Shown piece after piece: positions 1 through 7,845 of a stretch of DNA of 64,000 nucleotides (the first letter of the stretch is position 1; every line of letters begins with the position of its first letter). Under the pieces are notes generated by a model that saw nothing but the letters and a program-made list of their open reading frames with translations, was not told the DNA's origin and ran no database searches. The translations under genes were made by a program, and so were the position numbers. The stretch comes from CAVWXT01 sp963759115 (GTDB lineage: Bacteria > Planctomycetota > Planctomycetia > Pirellulales > Thermoguttaceae): positions 2,108,001 to 2,172,000 of the forward strand of contig CAVWXT010000005.1 in the NCBI GenBank assembly GCA_963759115.1, read 5' to 3'.

Positions 1-87
1 CGTGGGCGCCGCTGGCTTCTCGTGGCCGCGGTCATTCTGGAGGCAGCTTGGATGATGCTTCTGGCCGCCCTGGCAATCCTGAGGTAA
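1..87 (+). CDS. C-terminal end of a membrane protein (partial)
   Basis: An open frame enters from the left edge and stops at TAA 85-87. The 28 visible residues are arginine-rich at first, then strongly hydrophobic (VAAVILEAAWMMLLAALAIL) and end in Arg. This looks like a C-terminal transmembrane helix with a short cytoplasmic tail. The start and most of the protein lie outside the window, so no function can be given. Group II intron copy A ends about 45 bp downstream. Confidence 0.45.
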   Translation, partial: RGRRWLLVAAVILEAAWMMLLAALAILR

Positions 88-130
88 GCGGCCGCAGGTC
101 AGGGCCGATCAATTCTCAAGGAAAAGGTTG

Positions 131-916
131 ATAGGGGTAGGGAAGGCCGGTTAAGTTCCCGGCCTCCCCTCCCTCCGAACCGGACTGGCGGATTTCCCGC
201 ATCCGGCTCTCCGGTTAGTGGTGTTACCTCGTAGAGGATTGGTGAACCGAGCGCGGGAAGGAAACAAGGTTCCTTCTCGGGATCGGCAGAAGCGAAAGGC
301 CCTGACCTTCACGGGAAGGCCACCAACATGCAACATCGACGGTGCGGCCAATCTGAGCCAAGTTACGTGTGCCTGACGCAGTCCGTCGTGGCTAGTCGTT
401 GCCGACACTCGCGGTACGGTGTGGTTTTGGCCGTGCGTCATGTTTCATCCACTTTCCTGCGTCCCTTTGCTCGACGGGCATTGCCCCGCTTCCTCGCTCG
501 TATGGACGCTCTGACTCCTGGGCGGTCGATTCTTCGTATCCTTATCAGGGACAATGAACTTCGTCCTTGTACCCGCCCAGGTCTCCTTGCTTCATGTATC
601 AAACCTTCCGACCGTTCCGCCTCCAACCACCTGTTGCCGCCTCTGGGGCTTGGTTTGGTTTCCCCCCGGAGCTTACCGCGCGGTCTGCCGACCGCATCCC
701 TTGCGAGGACCACAGCGTCACTTGGGCTTCGCCTTTTCCTAGCAGGCTCGCCACGACAACCGGCCGAATCGAGTTCGTCATCCTGCGGACCAGCCGTTCA
801 CCTTCAGTTGCTCTCCACCCCCTCTCACGAGGACGCAGTTACTTTCGGTTACGAAGTTCAAACCCAATTTCGACAAGGACTTGCACCTTGCTGATTCGAT
901 ACACTCACAAGCGCAC
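131..916 (-). mobile_element. ORF-less group II intron, copy A
   Basis: This is a 786-bp ribozyme-type retroelement, read on the minus strand. Its 5' end is GTGCG (complement of 912-916), the group II consensus. Domain V (177-209) has an AGC triad, a lower helix of GAGCCGGA with TCCGGTTC, and a GAAA-type loop. Domain VI forms about 12 bp, then a bulged A (complement of T138), then CCC pairs, and ends in TAT; the bulged A is 7 nt from the end, as expected of a branch point. There is no reverse transcriptase/maturase ORF in domain IV. The open frames on both strands are identical in copies B and C and resemble no known protein. The 5' exon is the foot of the palindrome at 917-976. The 3' end is certain to about 2 nt. 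Confidence 0.88.
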
Positions 917-976
917 TAGGAGGCGACTCCAGTCGCCGAAACGTCTGACTCCAGCGGCGACAGGAGTCGCCTCCTA
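917..976. repeat. palindromic repeat, insertion site of intron copy A
   Basis: Arms 917-937 and 956-976 are 21 nt each and complementary with one mismatch (TAGGAGGCGACTCC core), around an 18-nt loop. The same repeat precedes intron copies B and C. The intron begins at the base immediately after the arm, with no gap. Confidence 0.85.
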
Positions 977-1033
977 CAGTGAAAAACTGATCCGCCCTGG
1001 GCCGCTGGTCGAGCTTCTTTGACCCTCGCTACG

Positions 1034-1042
1034 TGGTATACT
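1034..1042 (+). promoter_or_regulatory. candidate extended -10 promoter
   Basis: TGGTATACT is an extended -10 element (TG-n-TATACT) 32 nt before the start of the nucleotidyltransferase gene. A TTGACC stands only 12 nt upstream of the -10, too close to be a normal -35, so this would be an extended -10 promoter. Inferred from sequence only. Confidence 0.35.
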
Positions 1043-1073
1043 AACGGGTGGTGGGAAAGTCGGAGCGACATCG

Positions 1074-1664
1074 ATGTACCACACGTCCTATGGGGATGTC
1101 TCCTGGGAAAGGATGGAACGGGCCGTGGAGAAGGTTCGCCAGCGGTTGTTGCGGGCGGCGTCGGCACTGGGCCAGGCTGGCGTTCCCTACGCGGTTGTGG
1201 GGGGGAATGCCGTGGCGGCTTGGGTTTCGCGCGTGGATGAGGCGGCGGTGCGCAATACCCAAGACGTGGACATCTTGATCCGGCGGCAGGACCTGCCGGC
1301 CGCCGTCGAGGCCATGTCGAAGGCCGGATTCATTCACCGCCACGCGGCCGGAATCGACATGCTGCTGGACGGTCCAGCGGCCAAAGCCCGCGATGCCGTA
1401 CATCTGGTGTTTGCGGGAGAGAAAGTGCGGCCGGAGTACGTGCTGCCCGCCCCCGACGTTCAGGAAAGCGAAGAGACGGCCCACATTCGCGTTCTGTCGC
1501 TGGAATCGCTGGTGCGGATGAAACTCACGTCTTTCCGCGATAAGGACCGCACGCACCTCCGCGATTTCATCGAAGTTGGTCTGCTCGACGCGACATGGCC
1601 CCCGCGGTTCCCGCCCGAATTGGCCGCCCGGCTGCAAGACCTGCTCGATCATCCGGAAGGGTGA
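1074..1664 (+). CDS. AbiEii-like nucleotidyltransferase-fold protein
   Basis: The 196-aa product has the signature of the nucleotidyltransferase superfamily. A glycine motif GGNAVAAW (43-50) is followed by NTQDVDIL (61-68) with the metal-binding Asp pair D64 and D66, then a C-terminal half with LESLVRMKL and RDKDRTHLRDF, as in the AbiEii/DUF6036-type group. Some members of this group act as toxins or tRNA nucleotidyltransferases and others are uncharacterised. No AbiEi-like antitoxin is adjacent, so a toxin role is not supported. The start is the ATG preceded by GGAG about 9 nt upstream. It stands alone between the intron target palindrome and mraZ. Confidence 0.7.
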   Translation: MYHTSYGDVSWERMERAVEKVRQRLLRAASALGQAGVPYAVVGGNAVAAWVSRVDEAAVRNTQDVDILIRRQDLPAAVEAMSKAGFIHRHAAGIDMLLDGPAAKARDAVHLVFAGEKVRPEYVLPAPDVQESEETAHIRVLSLESLVRMKLTSFRDKDRTHLRDFIEVGLLDATWPPRFPPELAARLQDLLDHPEG

Positions 1665-1860
1665 TCGACGACGGCGGCGCCATTCAGGTTCCGCTTTTCG
1701 GAACGAGCTGTCGACTGCCCGACACGGCCTCCCCGATCGCGACGAAAAGATTCTGGAAAAATTCTCGATATGGGTACTTGTCAGATTCTACGCAGCCGCT
1801 AAACTCTCGCTATCGTTGATTGTGGGTTTCTTACCCAATATTGAATCTGATCTGCGATGC

Positions 1861-1889
1861 TTGCGGGAAATCATCCCAATTGCTAGAAT
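1861..1889 (+). promoter_or_regulatory. candidate promoter of mraZ
   Basis: TTGCGG (1861-1866) and TAGAAT (1884-1889) are separated by exactly 17 bp, close to the sigma-70 consensus, 69 nt before the mraZ ATG. The rest of the 1665-1957 gap is relatively AT-rich and shows no gene. Confidence 0.45.
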
Positions 1890-1957
1890 AGGGCCGTCCC
1901 GAATGTCCTGTCCCCGTTCGAGAGCACGGAAACTCACCAGCCCCGGCAGTACCAGCC

Positions 1958-2443
1958 ATGCCCGGCACCCAAGAGTTCCTCCTCGGCGAGTTCCAGCGGA
2001 CGCTCGACGACCGCTATCGCCTCTCGATCCCCAGCGAGTTGGGAGATGCCCTGGCGGCCGAATCGACCGACTGCATTTTGGCCAAGGAACGGCCGGGCTG
2101 CTTGAGCCTGTGGAGCGCCCCCGTCTGGCAGTCGCGGCTCGACGAGGGAGTGGAACTGGTCAAGCAGAAGATGCGGGCGGGCAAGCTGCAAGAGCGGATT
2201 GGGCAGGTGCAACTCTTCGGCCGGCTACTCTCCACGCGGCATCGGGCCATTCAACTGGCCGGCCGTGGACGGCTGGTGATTCCGGAAGGGTTCCGCGAGT
2301 TTCTGGGGGTCGAGCCGGGCGGCGAGGTGCAGATCATTGGAGCGGCGGTGTGCGTCGAGATCTGGAGCCCGGCGGCCTGGTTGAAGTATCTCGAAGGCCG
2401 CATGCCCCGGTTTCGTCGCTTGTTCGATCAGTTGTCCCGTTGA
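1958..2443 (+). CDS. mraZ: transcriptional regulator MraZ
   Basis: The 161-aa protein has two SpoVT/AbrB-like swapped-hairpin modules. The first carries GEFQRTLDDRYRLSIP (residues 9-24) and the second GRGRLVIPEGFREFLGV near residue 108, both typical of MraZ. MraZ is a DNA-binding regulator of the division and cell-wall (dcw) cluster, acting on repeats in its own promoter. Here it is an orphan: no rsmH, ftsL or mur gene follows, and the next gene is on the other strand. Planctomycetes have lost much of the dcw cluster, so an isolated mraZ is plausible. The ATG is the natural start, because the family begins just before the first GEF/RTLD motif. Confidence 0.9.
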   Translation: MPGTQEFLLGEFQRTLDDRYRLSIPSELGDALAAESTDCILAKERPGCLSLWSAPVWQSRLDEGVELVKQKMRAGKLQERIGQVQLFGRLLSTRHRAIQLAGRGRLVIPEGFREFLGVEPGGEVQIIGAAVCVEIWSPAAWLKYLEGRMPRFRRLFDQLSR

Positions 2444-2461
2444 AGGGAGTCAAAGGCCCCT

Positions 2462-2536
2462 GCCGACCACAGTCGGCGGGCGCTTTGCAGAATCACATAT
2501 CACTGGCCCCCGCCAACGGTAGTTGGCGGGCGTTTT
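2462..2536 (+). terminator. tandem terminator-like hairpins after mraZ
   Basis: Hairpin 1 is GCCGAC/GTCGGC (2462-2467, 2472-2477) followed by CTTT. Hairpin 2 is CCCGCCAAC/GTTGGCGGG (2509-2517, 2522-2530) followed by TTTT. Both are followed by TTTGCAGAA- or TTTTCCAGAA-like tails, so they are variants of one repeated unit. The second is the better intrinsic terminator. Confidence 0.5.
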
Positions 2537-2704
2537 CCAGAACCGCATTTCAAAGCGAACGTTTCCATGCCTGGTCCGCGGGATTTCCTACCAAGAGAAC
2601 CCGGCGGTGTCACCCGGTTGGAGTTGCAAGTCACAGGGATGGGTCTTTTTTCGGGCGTACGACGCGCCCGCCCATTATTCCCCGGACCGGGCATGGACGT
2701 GATA

Positions 2705-2790
2705 CAAGGGGACTGTCCCGATTTTCGCGGCGAGGAGAGCGTGGCAGCGCCAATGGGCTTGACCGCCGCGAAAATGGGACTGTCCCCCTT
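2705..2790. repeat. palindromic GGGGACTGTCCC-type repeat
   Basis: The arms at 2708-2731 and 2765-2788 are complementary with few mismatches (GGGGACTGTCCC...TTTTCGCGGC). It belongs to the same loose family of 'ggggac' palindromes seen at 30614, 38498, 39119 and 48470. It lies between the convergent mraZ and DUF1844 genes. No gene is visible in 2444-2849. Confidence 0.7.
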
Positions 2791-2849
2791 GCGCTGCGAA
2801 CAGTTGCTCTACACGGGGGGCTAGGAACGGTGAAACGGAAGGCCCGTTC

Positions 2850-3268
2850 CTAGCTCTTCGCTCCTGATGCTTCGGTGATCGAGACGTACGCCAGGCGCAA
2901 TTCGTGCAGGGCGGCCTCGAGCCCATCGCTCTCCTCCGCTGTACGGTTGCCCTCGGTCTTCTGCTCGAGCATCGCCAGCATGTCGATGACGTGCTTGGCC
3001 TGGTCGAGATGTACGTCGGCCTTGTTGGTCGCGGGGTTGGGCAGCACGCCCAGGGCCATCGTGCCTTGCAGATAGAGAGAACTCACCAGAAACGTGAGGT
3101 CGGCCGGCGGCAGCGGGCCGTGCTCGCCGGATGACGGCTCGGTCTCGGTCGGCCTCTCCGCCGCGCTCTCCTGGCGCGGCGGGCCGCCTCTTTCTCCGCC
3201 TCCACCTGACTCTTCCAATCCTCGTCGACAAAGAGCTTCTTCTCGGGGTTCTTTGCTTCGTCGGTCAT
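2850..3268 (-). CDS. DUF1844 protein (frameshifted)
   Basis: Two frames together give a DUF1844 protein. The N-terminus (from ATG 3268) reads MTDEAKNPEKKLFVDEDWKS, then QVEAEKEA. The other frame supplies LYLQGTMALGVLPNP, then ATNKADVHLDQAKHVIDML and the family's C-terminal LHELRLAYV. The frames switch in the GC-rich stretch near 3180, so one base is missing or extra there. The family is small, soluble and of unknown function, and is common in planctomycetes and deltaproteobacteria. It lies downstream of csrA on the same strand, 71 bp away, and is probably co-transcribed. I treat the frameshift as a likely sequence error because both halves are well conserved. Confidence 0.75.
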
Positions 3269-3339
3269 GGCGGCGCCTCGTTACTTGTCCGGTGGGCAGT
3301 AGTGGCGGCGAATCTCCAGACCGGTCCCGTGCAGGCGAT

Positions 3340-3528
3340 TCACTCTTGGGCTCCTGGTTTGGCGATCACTTCCAGTTCCTTGCTCATGAGTTCCTCGCGC
3401 ATGATCGGCAGGTTCTCGGGCGCCTCGACGCCCAGCCGGACAACCCCCTGGTCCGCTCGCACGACAGTGACACAGATGTCTTCTCCGATGAAGATCTTTT
3501 CGCCCACTTTTCGCGAGAGAACGAGCAT
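3340..3528 (-). CDS. csrA: carbon storage regulator CsrA
   Basis: The 62-aa protein begins MLVLSRKVGEKIFIGEDI, the diagnostic start of CsrA, continues VTVVRADQGVVRLGVEAPE and ends with a short polar tail. CsrA is a dimeric RNA-binding protein that binds GGA motifs in leaders and controls translation. I use the internal ATG at 3528 rather than the longer open frame because the family always starts with this MLxLsR motif and because AGAGGGAG lies 6 to 8 nt upstream. The DUF1844 gene follows. FliW, the usual CsrA antagonist, is not nearby. Confidence 0.93.
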   Translation of the reverse strand: MLVLSRKVGEKIFIGEDICVTVVRADQGVVRLGVEAPENLPIMREELMSKELEVIAKPGAQE

Positions 3529-3847
3529 CGTGCGGCTCCCTCTGCAAGAAGAATTACGTTGGAGAGCAGACGTCCGAAAGGGCGGAGGGCGCAATCGCCA
3601 ACGGCCTGCGCCGACACACCCCATTCCAACCTAGCAGCGACCTCGACGGTCGGCAAGTAGGGGGCGCTAGTCCGCCGCCTGGGAGATCGCCCGCCCGTCC
3701 GCGGCCTTTGGAGTGCGGCGATTTATCGCCGCTTTTCTTTGTGGGGGGCAGCGCATGAGAGACGGTTTCGGCCGTTCCACGGAAAGCGGCGATAAATCAG
3801 CCTTTTTCTAGGGCTTATTAATTTTACCTTCTGTCGGCGGGGGCAGG

Positions 3848-5738
3848 CTACCGGAAGCGGAAGTCGAGTTCGAATCCATAGAGCCAGGGGATGCCTGGCG
3901 CGACGCCTTCGGCCCTGAGCTTGGCCGGCAAGTCTTCGTACTCGGCCCGCAGGCGTTCCGCGTTAGGAGCATTGTAGTAGGTAACGAGGATGGTATTGTC
4001 CTTCACGCGGATGTCGCCGTCCAGTCCGCGGAAGATATCGGACGCCAAGTGTCTGGCATCCCAGTGTGCGAAGGGCTCTCCAAGTCGCTTGCGGAACTGA
4101 TGGATCACGGTCTGCGCCACCAAGGCCGTCGTCATTTGGCCGTAACGGATGTTGGTGTTCATCGTGCCCGCCCGTCTCCAACCTAACGACTGGTCGAAGT
4201 TGAAGAACTCCTCGATGTGCCAGCGATGGGGATAATCGCGGGTGAGGGCGTCGAGCGGATCGCGGTTGGTGGTGGAGAAGAAGCCGTTGAACTGCCAATC
4301 CTCGGGCGCTCTCCCTGGCGTTGCACGAGTTCGTAGTACGGGCCGCCGCGGCTATGGTGGGGCGTGTAGCGCAGGACTGCCGTGGCGTAGCCCGCCCAAT
4401 GGGGCTTAAATACCGCGGCCGGAATCTGCCGCCAGCGCTTCCGGTCGCTCTGCCGGTTGGGGATGGGCGTGATGAGGTCGAAGGAGGTCTCCGTATGGAC
4501 GTAGTCTACCAGTTCCACGGCGAAGTGCTCCGTGTCGGCGGCCACCAACGTGTGCTCCGGCAGCGGCGCGAGGATTTCCCCGGCCATGCGCAGCAACTCA
4601 GGCGTCGCCTGGCTCACGGTCCGGGCGGAATTGGCCACCGTGAAACACAGCGGCTGCGCGCTGTCGCCATCCAGGCAGAAGAAGGTCTGCGCCGTCTTGA
4701 TGGGCCGGGAGCCGCTCTCCTTCTGGCGCTCGCATGTGCCGCTGGCTGTAGCTCGGCGCGCGGTGCGGGTCGATCAGCAGCAGTTTTCCTTGGTAATGCC
4801 CGGAGGCACGGCGGAGTTTCCCCAAGGCCACCTGCAGTTCCTGGGTGTGGGCCACGCTCGCGCCGCCCAGCACCTCATGCACCGTAGTGTCCTCCGCCAG
4901 GAAGGGCAGTCCGTTGAGGGTCTCGAAGCCGCGGAGCGTCAAGCAACGCCCCGCGCGGAGCCCGTTGCTGCACAGCGCCGCTTCATGCACCAGTTGCAGC
5001 GCCAGGCGCGGTTCGATCCGCTCGGCGGGCTGTTGCGTCCAGGCGCGGAGCAGGTCCCACGTCCCCAGCCGCAGGTGTTCTGCGACCAACAGCCAGAGGC
5101 CCGCCATGTTGTCGCTGATCTTATCGGCCAGCCGCTGGCGGACGCCGCGTTCAATGCTCCTCGGATCGCCTTCGACGTGCTGGACCAGTTTGTGAGTGAG
5201 CCGCGCCTCGACGGGTTCGCTTTCCGGCCTGGGGCGGAACCTGTGGAGTTTTTTTTTGCAGGCCGTACTCGGCCAGCACCCTTTCCACGCTGCGGATGCT
5301 GATCGTCCAACCGCTCTGCACGAGCTTTTGGGCGATCACCTGCGGCGAAGCCTCGGGATCCAGGAAGCGGTGCCGCACCACTTGGCGGACAACTTCCGCC
5401 GTGCGGCGGTAATGGGTTTTCGGGCCGCGCTTCTGATTGTCCAGCGCCCGCGCGCCCTGTTTGGCGAAGGCGGTGCGGAGTTGGAAGTAGCGCTGGCGGC
5501 TATAGCCGAACTTGCGGGCGGCCTGGAGTGGCCCCAGGCCGTCGCATTCCCCTTCCGTGAGCATCAGCAGTTTTGGGGTGATATGGTCGTCGTCGGGGAC
5601 CTTCAATTGACCGGCGAGGCCGACCAGGACGTGTTTCTTCCGATCGAACTGTGCCATGTCTGCCTCCTCCATAAACGCAGTGGGCTTGCCCGGCCGCGCG
5701 GCCGGTTCTTCTGCCAAGATGATAACAGGAAGGGGCAC
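3848..5738 (-). pseudogene. degraded transposase
   Basis: At least four minus-strand frames have to be joined to read one protein of roughly 600 aa. The N-terminal part (5151-5738) has a helix-turn-helix region GPLQAARKFGYSRQRYFQL. The middle parts (4598-5107, 4183-4638) contain LLIDPHRAP and LVAADTEHFAVELVDYV, compatible with an RNase-H/DDE core. The C-terminal part (3848-4162) reads TTALVAQTVIHQFRKRL and NTILVTYYNAPNAE. The family cannot be named with confidence. With several breaks and no intact core it is very probably dead. Confidence 0.65.
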
Positions 5739-5743
5739 AAAAG

Positions 5744-5824
5744 GCTAATTAAATATGGCGGATTATGCCTCATTACCTAACCATTTGCTGCGTATAGACT
5801 TACATTATCCGCCATTTTAATTAG
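5744..5824. repeat. AT-rich palindrome beside the degraded transposase
   Basis: Arms 5744-5766 and 5803-5824 (CTAATTAAATATGGCGGATT and its complement, differing by one inserted base and one mismatch) form a long hairpin directly upstream of the transposase remnant. It could be the subterminal end of the element. Its AT content is far above that of its surroundings. Confidence 0.5.
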
Positions 5825-5927
5825 TCTATCAAGTGCCCGGCGTGGCCAGTATCGCGACAAGAACCGGACGGCTTGCTATGATAGGGGCCAATCAATAAGC
5901 CCTAGAAAAAGGCTGATAAATCGCCGC

Positions 5928-6346
5928 TCTTCTTGCGTTTGGCAGCCGGTAAGAGATAGTCGCCGTCCTCCGCGGAAAGCGGCGATGAATCGCCGCACTC
6001 CAAAAAACACGCGGAAAAGCGGGGACACTCCTAAGAACACCCGATCATCCACTTTTCGGTGGGGTTGGCCGTGTCTCTGGTGGTTACCCGCCAGTCCTCA
6101 CGTCCCATCGCGCGGGTAGCCGAGGATTGCATCGCCGACTGAAAATCGGAAGCTGAACCGTGGAGTTTTGCCGGATTGGGGGATATATTGTCCCCAGTTG
6201 ATCTGATCTGGCCGGGCCGGAAAAATAGGACATATTCAGGACGTGCAGGTAACAAAACGGTAACACCAGGGTGGCAGAATATTAGGCACAAGAGCGGGGC
6301 AAACTGTACAGCCCGCTCAATGCCACAAGCCCTGGGAGGTGAAGTC
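5928..6346. other. non-coding interval
   Basis: The first about 75 bp finish the palindromic repeat (GCGGCGATGAATCGCCGC near 5980). The remainder shows no convincing gene and holds the leader of the TPR protein. Confidence 0.4.
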
Positions 6347-7833
6347 ATGCAGTACAAAGCTCTAGGTTCTGGCGCGGTCCTCGGAACGCTGTTCGCGGCC
6401 CTGGCGTTGGCGGCAACTGCGGAGGGGGCCGAATCGCCGTCGGCCCTGCTGGAAAAAGGCATTTACACCGAGGAGACGGTGGGCGATCTGCCCAAGGCTA
6501 TCGAAATCTACCAGAAGGTGGTCGTCGAGGCAAAGAGCGTTGAGCCCTATGCCGCCAAGGCCCAATATCGGTTGGGGCAGTGCCTGCTGAAGCAGAAGAA
6601 GAATGACGAGGCTGAGGCCGCGTTCAAGAAGCTGATCGAGACGTATCCCGACCAAAAGGACTGGGTCGCCAAGGCGAAAAAACACCTGCCCGGCCAGGCG
6701 GAATTGACGCTTGGGGAAATCCCGTGGAAGGACGGCGAGTTCATGCAATTGGGCATAACGCTTGGCGGAGGAATGAAGATCGGCACATTTGTCTGGTCGG
6801 TCGAATCGGCCAAACTCGACGGGCGCGACATCTGGCGGATGAACACCCACCGCTTTGTTCTCGCTGGCGGCGACAACAAGGGCATCAGCCATGTTTACGT
6901 GGATAAGAACACGTTTCGGCCGATTCGAAGCACATTCCAGCATACTCTGCTGGGCGATACGGACGCCGACTATATGCCCGACGAAGTGGTCGTGACTATG
7001 CACACCAAGGGCAAGACCTCGACCCGCAAGGAAAAGCTTGACAAGACCTACTACGACAATGAACAAGGCGTTGAATTGTTCCGCCGGCTGCCTTTGACGG
7101 AGGGCTACAAGGCCATTACGCCGATCTACGCATCCTTCGGCGGCGGCAAGATTCCGATTGAAGTGGAAGTTACAGCTAAGGAGACGGTTGAGGTGCCGGC
7201 CGGAAAGTTCGAGTGCTATAAACTGCATCTCGGCCTCGTCAATCAAGATTTCTGGTTCTCGACCGACGCCAACCGCTATTTTGTCAAAATGGAGGCCGGC
7301 GGCGTCACGGGCGAGCTGGAGCAAATCGGGCTGAACAAGCCGGATGGGATGAAAACCTACAACGACAAAGAATGGGGGTTTTCATTCTCCGCCCCGGCGG
7401 GGTGGTACTTCTACGCGTCCGATAAGCCCGAAAAAGATGACTCTAGAGATTTCTACCTGCTCGATCCCGAAGAACGAGCTACTAACTTTGTCGGCGTCTG
7501 GAAGGTGAAGAATGATAAAGCCAAGGATGACAAAGCCGGCACCAAGAAGTCGGCGCGGGCCTTTGCCGAAGAGGCGGTTGCCGCAAGAATCAGAGAACTG
7601 AAGGACTATAAAATCCGCCCCGACAGTTGGAAGGAATTCACGGTGGGCGGTCTGCCGGCCGTGAGCGTCATCGGCGATTACGTTCTGGTCCAACAAAAGA
7701 AGACCGACTATAGCGTACACGTGCTCGGTCAAACAACCAAAGCGCAACTGCGGGTAAGCTCGTGCGCCCCGAGAAACTCGACGGCCTCCGCGCCGAGTTT
7801 GACAAGATCGTGGACACGCTCAAAATCCAATGA
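6347..7833 (+). CDS. exported TPR protein with C-terminal PsbP-like region (3' frameshift)
   Basis: The start is ATG 6347, with GGGAGGTGA 5 nt upstream. Residues 1-28 form a signal peptide (hydrophobic AVLGTLFAALALAATAEGA). TPR repeats follow (AIEIYQKVVVEAK and AQYRLGQCLLKQKKNDEAEAAFKKLIETYPDQ), then a beta-rich central part (EVTAKETVEVPAGKFECYKL) and a region starting WGFSFSAPAGWYFY that resembles PsbP/MOG1-type domains. The open frame runs to 7912, but the last about 55 codons look unnatural. One base shift near 7755 gives LVRPEKLDGLRAEFDKIVDT ending at TGA 7831-7833, which is the likely true end. It precedes the histidine kinase by 12 bp and may supply a sensed or assembled envelope component. 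Confidence 0.7.
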
Positions 7834-7845
7834 GGACGTGAACCG

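Larger units (their letters stand above)
3786..5927 (-). mobile_element. decayed insertion sequence between 34-bp inverted repeats
   Basis: A 34-bp perfect inverted repeat (3786-3819 and 5894-5927; core CTAGAAAAAGGCTGATAAAT) encloses a broken transposase gene. Each arm is part of a larger (about 100 bp) palindromic repeat containing GGAGTGCGGCGATT (3714 onward, and mirrored near 6000). The arms may therefore be two inverted copies of a genomic repeat rather than true transposon ends. No target duplication can be assigned. Confidence 0.5.

Noticed and set aside
328..894. 188-aa open frame (and 91-96 aa frames) that recur identically three times
   Set aside because: They lie inside the group II intron, several run antisense to it, have no protein-family features, and are conserved only because the RNA is identical.
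1074..1664. AbiE-type toxin-antitoxin system
   Set aside because: There is no AbiEi antitoxin beside it, so only the nucleotidyltransferase fold is claimed.
1576..2853. 425-aa open frame across the mraZ region
   Set aside because: It overlaps mraZ in another frame, is Arg/Pro-rich, and spans terminators and a palindrome.
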